Part shown: in pieces, positions 9,198 to 18,152 of the stretch
How the letters are laid out: every line of letters begins with the position of its first letter
Position numbering within the stretch: position 1 is the first letter of the stretch
From: Shimazuella kribbensis DSM 45090
GTDB taxonomy: Bacteria > Bacillota > Bacilli > Thermoactinomycetales > Thermoactinomycetaceae
NCBI RefSeq assembly: GCF_000428065.1
Contig: NZ_ATZF01000001.1
Coordinates: 177,822 to 241,821, forward strand
Direction of reading: 5' to 3'
Length of the DNA stretch: 64,000 bases
Notes under the pieces: generated by a model
Told to the model about the DNA's origin: nothing
Databases searched by the model: none
What the model saw: the letters and a program-made list of their open reading frames with translations, nothing else
Program-made: the position numbers and the translations under genes

Positions 9198-10238
9198 ATG
9201 GAAGTAAATATCAAGCCAAAAGTACGATCGATAAACGTACATGAAAATAAAAATACTCATTCATTTCAACCAAAAATCAAAGTACAAACCAAAAAAATAG
9301 GAAAAACAACAGATTTCAAAACCAAATCAAAATCGAGGACTATTCCTTATACACTAGAAACAGAAGATAGTAATGTAATTGATTGGGCGTCACCAAGTAA
9401 TCCTTTTTCACGTGAAAAAAAAGATAAACGGCCACTAGTTCATCTTTTTATCTCGATTGCCGGTGCGCTTCTTGTTGGCACAGTAATGGGATTTTCGGTG
9501 CTCACTCTTTTTTTCTCTGAGCATCAAAACGCCAATCATAATTCGATTGATGCTCATTTACCAACACCAACACCAGAGAAAACTCCAGTAGCAGATAGGA
9601 AAGTATCAGATAAGAAACATGTAGTAGGAAAACCAATAGGAATCAGTCTCCCTGTTTTAAAAGTGGCCCTCTTACAAGCAGGCAATTATCAGTTAAAAAG
9701 CAGTGCATTGAAAGTATCAGAACAATATCGTACAAAAGGCTTTGCTGCTGTTATGTCTGATCAGGCCCCATTTTGCATTTATTTAGGAGTAGCTAATAAT
9801 AAAACTGCTGCACAACAATTGACTAAACGATATGCTGCAAAAGGAATTACGGTATACGTCAAAGAACAAACATTCAGCGGAGAAGGGCAAAAATTAGATG
9901 GATTATTAGAGACGTTAAAAATAGGCAATCAATTATTTGAACAATTACAAGCCATTTCTGTAAATAGTATTACAACAACATCTAAGATAGCGTTTCCGAG
10001 TAATATCAAAGAACAGCAACTTCGCTTTATGAAAGCCAATCAAAAATCCAATGTCTACCCTCCTGAGACAAGGGATGCGATGATAGAGCTAGCGAGAGGT
10101 TTGGATCAAGCGGTTCAAGGAGCAATGGAATTATCGAAACATCAAAATTCTACACTTGCTTGGTTTATTCAAGAAGGTTTGGTACGCTATGCAACAGGTT
10201 ATGAACATCTTCTCTATTCCTTGTCTCGAAACAAATGA
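9198..10238 (+). CDS. spoIIB: SpoIIB-like SPOR-domain sporulation protein
   Basis: A 346-residue bitopic membrane protein. A ~75-residue Lys/Thr-rich cytoplasmic part is followed by one TM helix (HLFISIAGALLVGTVMGFSV), a Pro/Thr linker, and a SPOR-like domain beginning at LKVALLQAGNY and containing GFAAVMSDQAPFCIYLGVANN. SPOR domains bind denuded glycan at septa, and SpoIIB aids septal wall thinning and engulfment. Sequence is poorly conserved in this family; the location immediately before maf-radC, as in Bacillus, is the main support for the name. Confidence 0.75.
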   Translation: MEVNIKPKVRSINVHENKNTHSFQPKIKVQTKKIGKTTDFKTKSKSRTIPYTLETEDSNVIDWASPSNPFSREKKDKRPLVHLFISIAGALLVGTVMGFSVLTLFFSEHQNANHNSIDAHLPTPTPEKTPVADRKVSDKKHVVGKPIGISLPVLKVALLQAGNYQLKSSALKVSEQYRTKGFAAVMSDQAPFCIYLGVANNKTAAQQLTKRYAAKGITVYVKEQTFSGEGQKLDGLLETLKIGNQLFEQLQAISVNSITTTSKIAFPSNIKEQQLRFMKANQKSNVYPPETRDAMIELARGLDQAVQGAMELSKHQNSTLAWFIQEGLVRYATGYEHLLYSLSRNK

Positions 10239-10302
10239 GAACGGTTGCGTGATTTTTTGTGAAAATAATGATAAAATATTTTTGAGAAATAAAAGTTATT
10301 TT

Positions 10303-10344
10303 CTATGTAGATAAGAAAGTATAAATTTTATCTTATCTACATAG
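10303..10344. repeat. Perfect 14-bp inverted repeat in the spoIIB-maf gap
   Basis: CTATGTAGATAAGA (10303-10316) and its exact complement TCTTATCTACATAG (10331-10344), separated by 14 A/T-rich bases. No T run follows on the plus strand. It could be a bidirectional terminator or a mobile-element end. The following ~100 bases (10345-10445) are less AT-rich and contain short complementary stretches (GCCTTAAGGC, GAGGTGCA/GTGCAACT), suggesting a structured RNA that I cannot name. Confidence 0.6.
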
Positions 10345-10524
10345 CGAGACTTGTGCCCTAATCTGAGGTGCATAAGTGCAACTAAACCTCTGTCTGCGCC
10401 TTAAGGCTAACCAATCGGCAAGTTTTCTTTACTTTTTCGCTTTGCAGGAGTTGGGTAAAATTTTGTAGAATAGTACAGTACGTATATTCTCATTTTTGTT
10501 TTCCCGATAGGAGGAATCCTTGGC

Positions 10525-11148
10525 TTGACTCATCTTATTCTTGCCTCCTCCTCCCCTCGTAGGAAGGAGTTATTGGAGCAATTATCGTTGTCGTTTGATA
10601 TTATTTCGAGTTCCGTGGATGAATCACAGATCGAGCTTACAGACCCTGAACAACTGGTTATGGAGTTGGCACATCTCAAAGCAAGATCAGTTGCTGCCAC
10701 CTCTTTTTCGTCTGCTGTAATCATAGGGGCAGATACGGTTGTATCTATTGATGGCAAGATTCTTGGTAAACCTGTAGATCAAGAACATGCAAAATCGATG
10801 TTAAGACAGTTGTCTGGTCGGAAACACCAAGTTTTTACAGGCATCTCCCTTATCGAATGTGTAGCAGGTAAACAACCAAAAGTTTTGACCGATTGCCGCA
10901 AGACAGATGTATGGATGAGATCTTTATCAGATGAAGATATTTCATGGTATGTGGATACGGCTGAGCCGATGGATAAGGCAGGTTCGTATGGTATCCAAGC
11001 CTTTGGGGCTTGTTTTGTAGATCGGATTGATGGCTGTTATTTTAATGTGGTGGGATTATCACTTCCATTATTAGAACGGATGTTTCGACAGCTTGGCTAC
11101 CACCTCATGACCGATTTTTCTGCCCAAAGGTGTGGTGATCATTGTTAA
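10525..11148 (+). CDS. maf: Maf-family nucleotide pyrophosphatase
   Basis: House-cleaning nucleoside triphosphate pyrophosphatase that acts on modified pyrimidine nucleotides and is linked to septum inhibition in Bacillus. The N-terminal signature LASSSPRRKELLEQL and the conserved GADTVVSIDGKILGKP and AGSYGIQ motifs are present. The 207 residues are typical, with a short extra tail. TTG start behind GGAGGAATCC. It overlaps radC by 7 bases. Confidence 0.93.
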   Translation: MTHLILASSSPRRKELLEQLSLSFDIISSSVDESQIELTDPEQLVMELAHLKARSVAATSFSSAVIIGADTVVSIDGKILGKPVDQEHAKSMLRQLSGRKHQVFTGISLIECVAGKQPKVLTDCRKTDVWMRSLSDEDISWYVDTAEPMDKAGSYGIQAFGACFVDRIDGCYFNVVGLSLPLLERMFRQLGYHLMTDFSAQRCGDHC

Positions 11149-11822
11149 TTCGGGATCTACCAGAAGGGGAGCGTCCTCGTGAACGAATGATGAGACTTGG
11201 ACAAGCTCATCTTTCCAACTCAGAGTTAATCGCTTTGTTACTGCGAACGGGTACAGCGGGATTGCCGGTTACTCATCTTGCAGAACATGTCTTGAGTAAA
11301 ACTGGGGGCTTAAGAGGACTTGCAAATATGACACTTTCTGAGCTTACTCAACTAAAAGGAATTGGTCCAGCAAAAGCGATTCAATTGGTAGCCGGTTTAG
11401 AATTGGGCAGAAGAATAACAAGAACATTGCCAGAAGAGAAACTTCGCATGCAAACACCTGATGATGTAGCTAACTTTGTGATGGACGAAATGCGTTATTT
11501 GACGCAAGAACATTTTGTCTGTATTTACTTGGATACCAAGCACTGTGTAATTGAGAAAAAGTGTGTATTTATTGGAAGTTTGGATACTGCTGTTGTTCAT
11601 CCTAGAGAAGTGCTAAGAGCTGCAATAAGTGCAAGTGCATCTGCTTTTATCTGTGTACACAATCATCCTAGTGGAGATCCTTCCCCTAGTAGAGAAGATA
11701 TTGAGGTAACAGAAATACTATATCAGGCATCTATGACGGTGGGAATCGATTTATTGGATCATATTATTATTGGAGATCAGCGATTTATTAGTTTAAAAGA
11801 GCGGGGTTTTTTTCCAAGATAA
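11142..11822 (+). CDS. radC: RadC-family JAMM/MPN+ domain protein
   Basis: Full-length (226 aa) RadC. A helix-hairpin-helix region (LKGIGPAKAIQLVAG) is followed by the MPN+ metalloprotease-type domain with HNHPSGDPSPSREDI, the JAMM zinc-site signature. The biochemical role in bacteria is unsettled. TTG start overlapping the maf stop, with AAAGGTG ahead. In Bacillus mreB follows directly; here minC is next. Confidence 0.93.
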   Translation: MLIRDLPEGERPRERMMRLGQAHLSNSELIALLLRTGTAGLPVTHLAEHVLSKTGGLRGLANMTLSELTQLKGIGPAKAIQLVAGLELGRRITRTLPEEKLRMQTPDDVANFVMDEMRYLTQEHFVCIYLDTKHCVIEKKCVFIGSLDTAVVHPREVLRAAISASASAFICVHNHPSGDPSPSREDIEVTEILYQASMTVGIDLLDHIIIGDQRFISLKERGFFPR

Positions 11823-11886
11823 GAACACACAGGAAGGAAAAAAGTAGGGCATAGCGAAAGAATAAGGGAGATGGGGTGAAATTGGA

Positions 11887-12567
11887 ATGGCTAAGGTAGT
11901 AAAACCAAGTGTATTAATTAAAGGTACAAAAGATGGACTTCTTTTCTTTTTTGACGATAACCTCCCCTTTTCCGTAGTGCTTAATGAATTAAAACATAAA
12001 TTGCTACATGAAAATTCTTCCCATATTTGGAATGGTCCTGACATGAGAGTTCAGATAAAGTTGGGAAAAAGGCAAATTACACGAAGCGAAGAACTAGCTT
12101 TACGTGAAATATTTTCAGCCCGGAAAAATCTTCATATACATATGTTGGAATCAGATGGGGTTCCATATTTATTGGATCCACCACGTAAGATGGAGATGCT
12201 AACAGGGACAGTACGCTCTGGACAGGTGCTATTTCATCAAGGAGATTTATTGTTGCTTGGCGATGTTAATCCAGGAGGCTGTGTTCAGTCAACTGGCAAT
12301 ATTTTTATTTTAGGAGCACTACGAGGTTTGGCTCATGCTGGTAGTGATGGTGATGAATCGGTAATCATTGCTGCTTCTATTTTCCGGCCAACACAGCTTC
12401 GTATTTATAATATTATTTCCCGACCTCCAGACGAATGGAAAGAGTCAGAAAATAAAATGCGTTTTGCCTATATAGTGAAAGAACAAATTGCGGTAGACAA
12501 GATGAGTCATCTTAGTCATATTCGACCTGAAATGGAATGGAAAGAGATCAGTAGGAAATTTGGCTAG
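11887..12567 (+). CDS. minC: Septum site-determining protein MinC
   Basis: Inhibitor of FtsZ ring assembly that works with MinD. 226 residues. The N-terminal domain (residues ~1-100) is followed by the C-terminal beta-helix domain with the conserved run TVRSGQVLFHQGDLLLLGDV and GALRGLAHAG, the MinD-binding face. It starts 64 bases after radC and is followed 15 bases later by minD. Confidence 0.93.
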   Translation: MAKVVKPSVLIKGTKDGLLFFFDDNLPFSVVLNELKHKLLHENSSHIWNGPDMRVQIKLGKRQITRSEELALREIFSARKNLHIHMLESDGVPYLLDPPRKMEMLTGTVRSGQVLFHQGDLLLLGDVNPGGCVQSTGNIFILGALRGLAHAGSDGDESVIIAASIFRPTQLRIYNIISRPPDEWKESENKMRFAYIVKEQIAVDKMSHLSHIRPEMEWKEISRKFG

Positions 12568-12582
12568 GGAGGAGGACCAGTA

Positions 12583-13377
12583 ATGGGAGAAAGTATTGTT
12601 GTAACATCCGGAAAAGGAGGAGTAGGGAAATCTACTACTTCTGCTAACATAGGGACTGCATTGGCGCTAATAGGTAAAAAAGTATGTTTAATAGATACAG
12701 ATATTGGTCTACGCAACCTAGATGTTTTAATGGGATTAGAGAACCGAATTGTTTACGACATTGTAGATGTGATCGAGGAAACTTGTAGAGTGGATCAAGC
12801 GCTCATTCGAGATAAACGATGCGAAGAATTGTATTTACTCCCAGCAGCTCAAACCAAAGATAAAAGTGCGATCACTTCCAACCAGCTTCGCAGGTTAATT
12901 GCCGAATTACGTGATCAATTTGACTATATTTTGATTGATTGCCCCGCTGGAATTGAATCTGGTTTTCAGCATGCGATTGCTGGTGCAGATAAAGCGATTG
13001 TGGTGACAACTCCTGAACATACCGCTGTTCGAGATGCAGATAGGGTAATTGGACTTCTTGAGAAAGAAAGGATTGCTACGCCAAAACTTGTAATCAATCG
13101 TTTTCGTAAACAATTGGTGAAAGACGGAGGCATTTTGGATGTAGAAGAAGTTGTTTCTATTCTTTCTGTGGATCTGTTGGGAGTGATACCCGACGATGAA
13201 CAAGTCATACGTGCTGGTAATGCGGGGGAACCTGCTGTTTGGAATAGTGGCTCACTAGCAGGGAAAGCCTATCGAAATGTAGCTAGAAGAATTATGGGAG
13301 AAATGGTTCCCCTTCTCGTGCAAGAAAAAGAACAGAACATGCTACTTAAAATGAAAAAATGGCTTGGTTTTGCATGA
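12583..13377 (+). CDS. minD: Septum site-determining ATPase MinD
   Basis: ParA-like membrane ATPase positioning MinC. The deviant Walker A GKGGVGKSTTSANIG is at residues 10-24, the ParA-type DTDIGLRNLDVLMG follows, and the protein ends in an amphipathic membrane-targeting helix (MLLKMKKWLGF). 264 residues, full length. GGAGGAGG precedes the ATG. A terminator directly after the stop closes the maf-radC-minCD unit. Confidence 0.96.
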   Translation: MGESIVVTSGKGGVGKSTTSANIGTALALIGKKVCLIDTDIGLRNLDVLMGLENRIVYDIVDVIEETCRVDQALIRDKRCEELYLLPAAQTKDKSAITSNQLRRLIAELRDQFDYILIDCPAGIESGFQHAIAGADKAIVVTTPEHTAVRDADRVIGLLEKERIATPKLVINRFRKQLVKDGGILDVEEVVSILSVDLLGVIPDDEQVIRAGNAGEPAVWNSGSLAGKAYRNVARRIMGEMVPLLVQEKEQNMLLKMKKWLGFA

Positions 13378-13382
13378 AAACG

Positions 13383-13403
13383 ACCCCAAAATGGGGTTTT
13401 TTT
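13383..13403 (+). terminator. Rho-independent terminator after minD
   Basis: CCCC/GGGG stem with an AAAAT loop and a seven-T tail, five bases past the minD stop. Confidence 0.85.
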
Positions 13404-13604
13404 ATTTTGTATAATTTCTGTTAGTGATATAGGGGATTATTTAACTAAAATGTATATTTTTAGGTTCTAAAAAGAAAATTCATTCTTTATTACAAATAAT
13501 TGATTGATTGGACCTTACAAAAAGATATAATTATAGTGGGGGAGGATGGATTGATAGGGGTTTTTGAAGAAAATTCCGTAAATGTGGAAAAAGAGGAGGA
13601 ACCA

Positions 13605-14810
13605 ATGAGTATCTTAATTTTGAACGCAGTTTCCCATGCAGATTGTCCTTATGATGAGTTATTGGCTGATTTGGGTGAAGAGCTTGTAATACTAACGGAT
13701 AGTAGATATGCAGAGGGCTTTCCCGAACAGAAATATGCTCATATTGAAGCTTTCGACTCATATGACGTCAATAGCAACGTTGAACTCCGGGCGATAGAAC
13801 TGTATGAAACCTACCAATACCATACTGTAATAGCTTTAAAAGAAATGGATATTATACGAGCCGCTAGTATACGGGATTGGTTTGACCTCAAAGGACAGCG
13901 TTCCGATAGCGCTGAACAGTACCGGGATAAAGTGCGAATGAAAGAAGTTGCTGGTGCAGATGGCATCCCAGTAACGAAATTCCGCCGTATTCACTCCTCT
14001 TTCGATCTTATCCAGTTTGTAAAAGAGTATGATTTTCCGGTTGTTATTAAGCCCGTTTTAGGAAGAGGGTCAACAGGCACATGTGTGTTGGAAGACAAAA
14101 AGGCATTATCTCAATTTATTGAGAAAGGTGTTCCCTTGGAACTTGCAGTAGAAAAGTTTGTAGAAGGTGAAGTTTATCATGTTGATGGAATTATACAAGA
14201 AGGTAAACTAGAATTTATCAGTGCTTCCAAATACTACGATGCTCCGCTGCATTTCCATACTACTAATTATCAAGGTGCATTTTTGCTAACACCAAAAAGC
14301 AGTATAGCAGAAAGATTAGTAGATATGACCAAGAAGCTAATTGATAGTTTAGCTACCCCCGACTTTACTACTTTCCATGCAGAATGGTTCCACACACCAG
14401 ATGATCAAATTGTATTAGTAGAAATCGCGAGTCGTACAGGAGGCGGACGTATTGCTCAAATGAATGAGCATGCTTTCGGTGCAAACTTATTAGAGGCTTC
14501 TTTGCGTTTACAATGTGGAAAAACAGTACCCGTACCTACTTTGGAAAAACAAAAAAATCCAGATATTCTAGCTGCATGGATGATTTTGCCACCCCATAAA
14601 GGTACACTTCGATCTCTTCCAAAAGACGAGCCACCTAGTTTTGTAGTAGAGTATAAAACAGTAGGAAAAATCGGACAAAATTATAATGATCCTGTAAGTC
14701 AAGTTGACCACATTGCTTCTTTTGTAGTAGAAGGTGAAAATGAAGCAATTTTACAGGAACGTGCACAAGCAGCGTTTGAATGGTTTCATCAATCTACTTC
14801 TTGGGATTAA
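13605..14810 (+). CDS. ATP-grasp domain protein (carboxylate-amine ligase type)
   Basis: 401 residues. After an N-terminal Rossmann-like part (residues ~1-100), an ATP-grasp fold is clear: RDKVRMKEVAGADGIPVTKF, the ATP lysine/Gly loop FPVVIKPVLGRGSTGT, and the metal-binding VLVEIASRTGGGRI. Relatives ligate amino acids or peptides by acyl-phosphate chemistry (BacD-type L-amino acid ligases); the substrate is unknown. The ATG at 13605 is chosen for its GAGGAGG site; an in-frame extension to 13500 has none. It sits between minD and spoIVFA, where Bacillus has no gene. Its own terminator follows. Confidence 0.8.
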   Translation: MSILILNAVSHADCPYDELLADLGEELVILTDSRYAEGFPEQKYAHIEAFDSYDVNSNVELRAIELYETYQYHTVIALKEMDIIRAASIRDWFDLKGQRSDSAEQYRDKVRMKEVAGADGIPVTKFRRIHSSFDLIQFVKEYDFPVVIKPVLGRGSTGTCVLEDKKALSQFIEKGVPLELAVEKFVEGEVYHVDGIIQEGKLEFISASKYYDAPLHFHTTNYQGAFLLTPKSSIAERLVDMTKKLIDSLATPDFTTFHAEWFHTPDDQIVLVEIASRTGGGRIAQMNEHAFGANLLEASLRLQCGKTVPVPTLEKQKNPDILAAWMILPPHKGTLRSLPKDEPPSFVVEYKTVGKIGQNYNDPVSQVDHIASFVVEGENEAILQERAQAAFEWFHQSTSWD

Positions 14811-14844
14811 TACTAGTCACGTTGCAAGTGAAATCGGTGCAAAA

Positions 14845-14874
14845 AGGCGGCCTTATGACAAGGTCGCCTATTTT
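14845..14874 (+). terminator. Terminator after the ATP-grasp gene
   Basis: 10-bp stem AGGCGGCCTT/AAGGTCGCCT (one G-T pair) with a 5-base loop, followed by ATTTTA. Confidence 0.75.
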
Positions 14875-14906
14875 AATGAGTGTATATGGGCATCATAAAT
14901 AATAGA

Positions 14907-15017
14907 TCAGCTGATGGGCAATTTTTCTTTCTTTTCTTTCCTTGATGTTAGTTTTGTTTTGCACCATTTAACAGAAGTGCGCCATGCTTTTATCACCCAT
15001 TGACAAAATTTGGTCAT
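14907..15017 (-). CDS. Small basic peptide gene (36 aa)
   Basis: A 36-codon minus-strand frame whose ATG follows AAAGGAGG by nine bases, as strong a ribosome site as any in the window. The peptide begins MTKFCQWVIKAWRTSVKWCK and ends in a lysine-rich tail. It has about ten Lys/Arg, two Cys and four Trp, so it could be amphipathic and membrane-active. It lies alone between the ATP-grasp terminator and spoIVFA, in opposite orientation. Function is unknown; a sporulation-associated small protein is one possibility. Confidence 0.5.
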   Translation of the reverse strand: MTKFCQWVIKAWRTSVKWCKTKLTSRKEKKEKLPIS

Positions 15018-15122
15018 GTTTCCAAACCTCCTTTTTCAAGTTGTACATTAGGAGCATATGAAGCTAATCCGCATCATATGATTGTACAAATTGGTACGAG
15101 CAGTGAGGGGAAGGGATAGACA

Positions 15123-15872
15123 ATGACAGACTGGGGATATGAGTTAAATAAGAATAGAGAGAAAAAAATCAGATCATTGGAACGCAAGTTAGAAGCTGGA
15201 AATAAAATGAGCACTTGGGAATCAAATGAAATACAAACAGAAATGGACAAACCATCCTTTGTAAAATGGACAGATACACAATTGGAAGAAGAGAGGGAAA
15301 AGAAAAAAACAAAAAATGTTTTTTTGATGCAAATGGTAGCAGCTTCTGTTCTTTTTTTACTAACTCTTTTGGGTTCAAGGTATCAAGTAACAGAGGAATG
15401 GATAGCAACTGCATGGAATCAAAAACTTCCATATGAAAAGTTAAGTGTTTTGTATCAAGAAATGGTAGGTAGTCGACCTACTTTGCTACCTGTTTTTTCG
15501 AATGATAAAAAACAAGTTGAAAAATGGGCTGCACCTGTTCACGGAAAAGTAGTTCTTTCCTTTAATGAACAACGAAAAGGGATTGTCATCCAGACATCTG
15601 GGAAAGTTCCTGTAACAGCAGCAAAAACGGGTACGATTACTTTTGTAGGGAATAAGACAGGGATAGGTAGAACTGTTATTGTTCGTCATGAGGATGGCAA
15701 AGAGACATGGTATGGTTTTCTTGGTAACATCCAATTAAAAGTAAAAGATCAAGTGAAAAAAGGACAGACGATTGGAGAGGTTACTCCTCGTAGTAATCAA
15801 TTTTTTGTATATGTAGCACTTCAAGAAAATGGCCAATTTATTGATCCTACAGGCATCATTCCTTTTAGGTAA
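15123..15872 (+). CDS. spoIVFA: Stage IV sporulation protein FA
   Basis: Bitopic protein of the forespore membrane that holds SpoIVFB inactive until the sigma-K checkpoint is passed. A charged N-terminus (residues ~1-70) precedes one TM helix (QMVAASVLFLLTLLG), and a C-terminal LytM/M23-like domain follows (APVHGKVVLSFNEQRKGIVI, VIVRHEDGKETWYGFLGN). The M23 zinc-binding HxH is not seen, consistent with the degenerate domain of SpoIVFA. The gene is six bases upstream of spoIVFB. Confidence 0.88.
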   Translation: MTDWGYELNKNREKKIRSLERKLEAGNKMSTWESNEIQTEMDKPSFVKWTDTQLEEEREKKKTKNVFLMQMVAASVLFLLTLLGSRYQVTEEWIATAWNQKLPYEKLSVLYQEMVGSRPTLLPVFSNDKKQVEKWAAPVHGKVVLSFNEQRKGIVIQTSGKVPVTAAKTGTITFVGNKTGIGRTVIVRHEDGKETWYGFLGNIQLKVKDQVKKGQTIGEVTPRSNQFFVYVALQENGQFIDPTGIIPFR

Positions 15873-15878
15873 TCCATA

Positions 15879-16718
15879 ATGGCTACCTTCACAAGAGTTC
15901 GACTGCATCCCACATTTTGGTTACTGGTGATAATTTCCGTTTGGACAGGACATTTTCTAGAAATTATCACATTGTGTATATTGGTATTTATACATGAACT
16001 GGGACATGTAGTAGCAGCATGGTCCTATGGATGGAGAATTCAATCCATTGAATTGTTGCCTATCGGAGGAGTAGCCAAAACAGATGAATGGGGAACAGTT
16101 CCAGCAAAAGAAGAAATTATCGTAGCTTTAGCTGGCCCTTTTCATCATATTTGGATGGTTTTATTTAGTTTGCTTGCCTATCATTTTGGTTGGTGGAGTG
16201 AGAATTGGACGATGTATTTTATCCAAGGTAATCTTTTTATTGCCCTTTTTAATTTAGTTCCCATCTATCCCTTAGATGGTGGGAGAGTGTTACAAGCATT
16301 ACTCAGTTATGTATTACCCTACCGTTTATGTATTACCATTACATACTGGGTGAGTATCATATTCTCTATTGGTTTGATGGGTTGGGGATTCTTTTCTTCT
16401 TTTCCTTTGTTTACAATTTCCCTCTTCTTACTGATGACCAATATCAAAAATCTTCGATCTTATCATTTGCAATATTTGCGATTTCTGCTTCATCGTCATC
16501 ATAACGGTATCGTTCATGATGTACCTATTCGAAACATTCGTTTGCAATATCCTATCCAAACAGCGAGGATCATTCATCGGTGGTATAAAGAATGTTACCA
16601 TGTTTTTGAGTTGACAGATAACAAAGGCAATTCTCTTGGATTTATACCCGAAGAAAAGCTGTTGGAGAAGTATTTTGAGGATGGGAAGATAAGAAATATT
16701 CGAGATCTAGTAGGATGA
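15879..16718 (+). CDS. spoIVFB: Stage IV sporulation intramembrane protease FB
   Basis: Site-2-type zinc metalloprotease that cleaves pro-sigma-K during sporulation. The HELGH motif is at residues 39-43 within a TM helix, and NLVPIYPLDGGRVLQ supplies the third zinc ligand. A C-terminal CBS-like domain follows the last TM segment (residues ~200-279). It is coupled to spoIVFA. In Bacillus rplU-rpmA come next; here the next genes are unrelated, so synteny ends. Confidence 0.93.
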   Translation: MATFTRVRLHPTFWLLVIISVWTGHFLEIITLCILVFIHELGHVVAAWSYGWRIQSIELLPIGGVAKTDEWGTVPAKEEIIVALAGPFHHIWMVLFSLLAYHFGWWSENWTMYFIQGNLFIALFNLVPIYPLDGGRVLQALLSYVLPYRLCITITYWVSIIFSIGLMGWGFFSSFPLFTISLFLLMTNIKNLRSYHLQYLRFLLHRHHNGIVHDVPIRNIRLQYPIQTARIIHRWYKECYHVFELTDNKGNSLGFIPEEKLLEKYFEDGKIRNIRDLVG

Positions 16719-16792
16719 ACTTATTTGCGGAATATTTGATATACATTTAAAATGATAGTAATTGCCGCCTCTAATAACGAAAGGACATCATC

Positions 16793-17152
16793 ATGGGTGC
16801 GGGTGACATTATCCGAGCAACGCTTCCATTACCGGAAGCGTACCAAGCAGTATTCGTCGAAAATCAGTTCAATCAAATCGTTGGAACATCGACAAATGAA
16901 GCTTCTAAAGCTGCTGAACAGACCCTGAAAAAATTGCAGCTTGCTCTCTCCGATTTTCGGGGACAGTCGGTGATGCTTATCGTTGAGAAAGCATGCTCCT
17001 GTCAACCTGTACAGAATAAAAATGAGTTGGTAGAAGCTGCTTTTTCCCTCGAAGTAGTGAGAGATGAAAGAGCGTTTAAGGAAGCTCTGGACCGTTTTCT
17101 TGCTCTTCTGAAGGAAACCATCGGAGCACAAAAAGTTAGAGTTGTTTGGTAA
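16793..17152 (+). CDS. Hypothetical protein, 119 aa
   Basis: Not recognised. It has no signal peptide or TM helix; an alpha/beta small domain is likely (residues 1-60 with alternating strands and helices, then helices EDERAFKEALDRFLALLKETI-like to the end). One CSC pair is at residues ~67-69. The ATG follows GAAAGGACATCATC. Base use is slightly more GC-rich than neighbours. A 10-bp inverted repeat follows the stop, so it appears to be a stand-alone unit placed where Bacillus has ribosomal protein L21. Confidence 0.65.
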   Translation: MGAGDIIRATLPLPEAYQAVFVENQFNQIVGTSTNEASKAAEQTLKKLQLALSDFRGQSVMLIVEKACSCQPVQNKNELVEAAFSLEVVRDERAFKEALDRFLALLKETIGAQKVRVVW

Positions 17153-17170
17153 CATGGCTCTGACTGTAAC

Positions 17171-17200
17171 TCAGGACAACTTGTGAAATGGTTGTCCTGA
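17171..17200. terminator. Inverted repeat between convergent genes
   Basis: Perfect 10-bp stem TCAGGACAAC/GTTGTCCTGA with a 10-base loop, between the gene ending at 17152 and the minus-strand gene ending at 17217. It lacks a clear T run; probably a bidirectional terminator. Confidence 0.55.
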
Positions 17201-17216
17201 GGGTGAAAGTATAAAC

Positions 17217-18152
17217 TTAATATAGATAAGGGATTTCTGGAGAAAGGCAAAGTTCACAAGAATTTGCATCCATATGTACTAGTGCGCCGATAGGGACAGG
17301 ATAATTTGGTAAAGAATGCCCTGATGGAAATCCCATAAAGGCAGGTACACCTGCTTGTAAGGCATGTTCCGCTAAAATAGTAGATAACGATATGCTAGTT
17401 TGGTTATCAGGAGCCTGACAATTGGTAAAATGGCCAAATAGGATGCCATTAGCAGCTTGTAATTTCCCGGCCAGTCGAAGTTGTGTAAGCATCCGGTCGA
17501 CGCGATACGGATTTTCCCCTACTTCTTCGATAAACAAAATATGTCCAACAGTATTTACTTCAAATGGTGTCCCGAGTGATGCAGCCAATAAAGACAAATT
17601 TCCTCCAATAATAGGTCCCTCTGCTTTTCCTGGAAAAAGGCAGTGGGCTTTTTTTGTTTTTGGATAAACAAAGCATTCGGTAGGACTTTCTAAAGTTTCC
17701 CAAAGCGATTCCCACCATTTTGAAGCATAAGATTTTGGCAACTCAGACAACATAGGTCCATGAATCGTAGATAGGCCCGTCTCTTGATAAATGGCAATGA
17801 GTAGCATTGTAATATCGCTGTAGCCTATCAACCATTTGGGGTTACATCGTATAAGATCATAGTCAATCTGATCCACGATACGCATGGACCCATATCCTCC
17901 ACGTAAACAAAGAATCGCGTCTATCATAGGATCTGCAAACATACGGTGTACATCTGCTAAACGTGATTCATCACTTCCCGCTAGAAATCCTTGCTGATCA
18001 AAGATAGAATCCCCTAATACAGGTACAAATCCGGATTTTTCCAAGTATTCAATCGCTTGATGTGTAGCAATAGGTTCTAAGGGACTTGCAGGTGCAATAA
18101 TTCCAATATGAGATCCTCTGGAGATGCTTTTGGGCATCATCATTTCCGTCAC
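17217..18152 (-). CDS. LD-carboxypeptidase, peptidase family S66
   Basis: Serine peptidase that trims the terminal D-alanine of L,D-linked muropeptide tetrapeptides in wall recycling. The conserved IGIIAPASP start, CLRGGYGSMR, and the nucleophile in LIGYSDIT (Ser112) are present, as is the late GHSLPNYPVPIGA. 311 residues, full length. Several Met codons crowd the N-terminus (residues 1, 4, 5, 6), so the exact start is open. Transcribed alone on the minus strand. Confidence 0.92.
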   Translation of the reverse strand: MTEMMMPKSISRGSHIGIIAPASPLEPIATHQAIEYLEKSGFVPVLGDSIFDQQGFLAGSDESRLADVHRMFADPMIDAILCLRGGYGSMRIVDQIDYDLIRCNPKWLIGYSDITMLLIAIYQETGLSTIHGPMLSELPKSYASKWWESLWETLESPTECFVYPKTKKAHCLFPGKAEGPIIGGNLSLLAASLGTPFEVNTVGHILFIEEVGENPYRVDRMLTQLRLAGKLQAANGILFGHFTNCQAPDNQTSISLSTILAEHALQAGVPAFMGFPSGHSLPNYPVPIGALVHMDANSCELCLSPEIPYLY

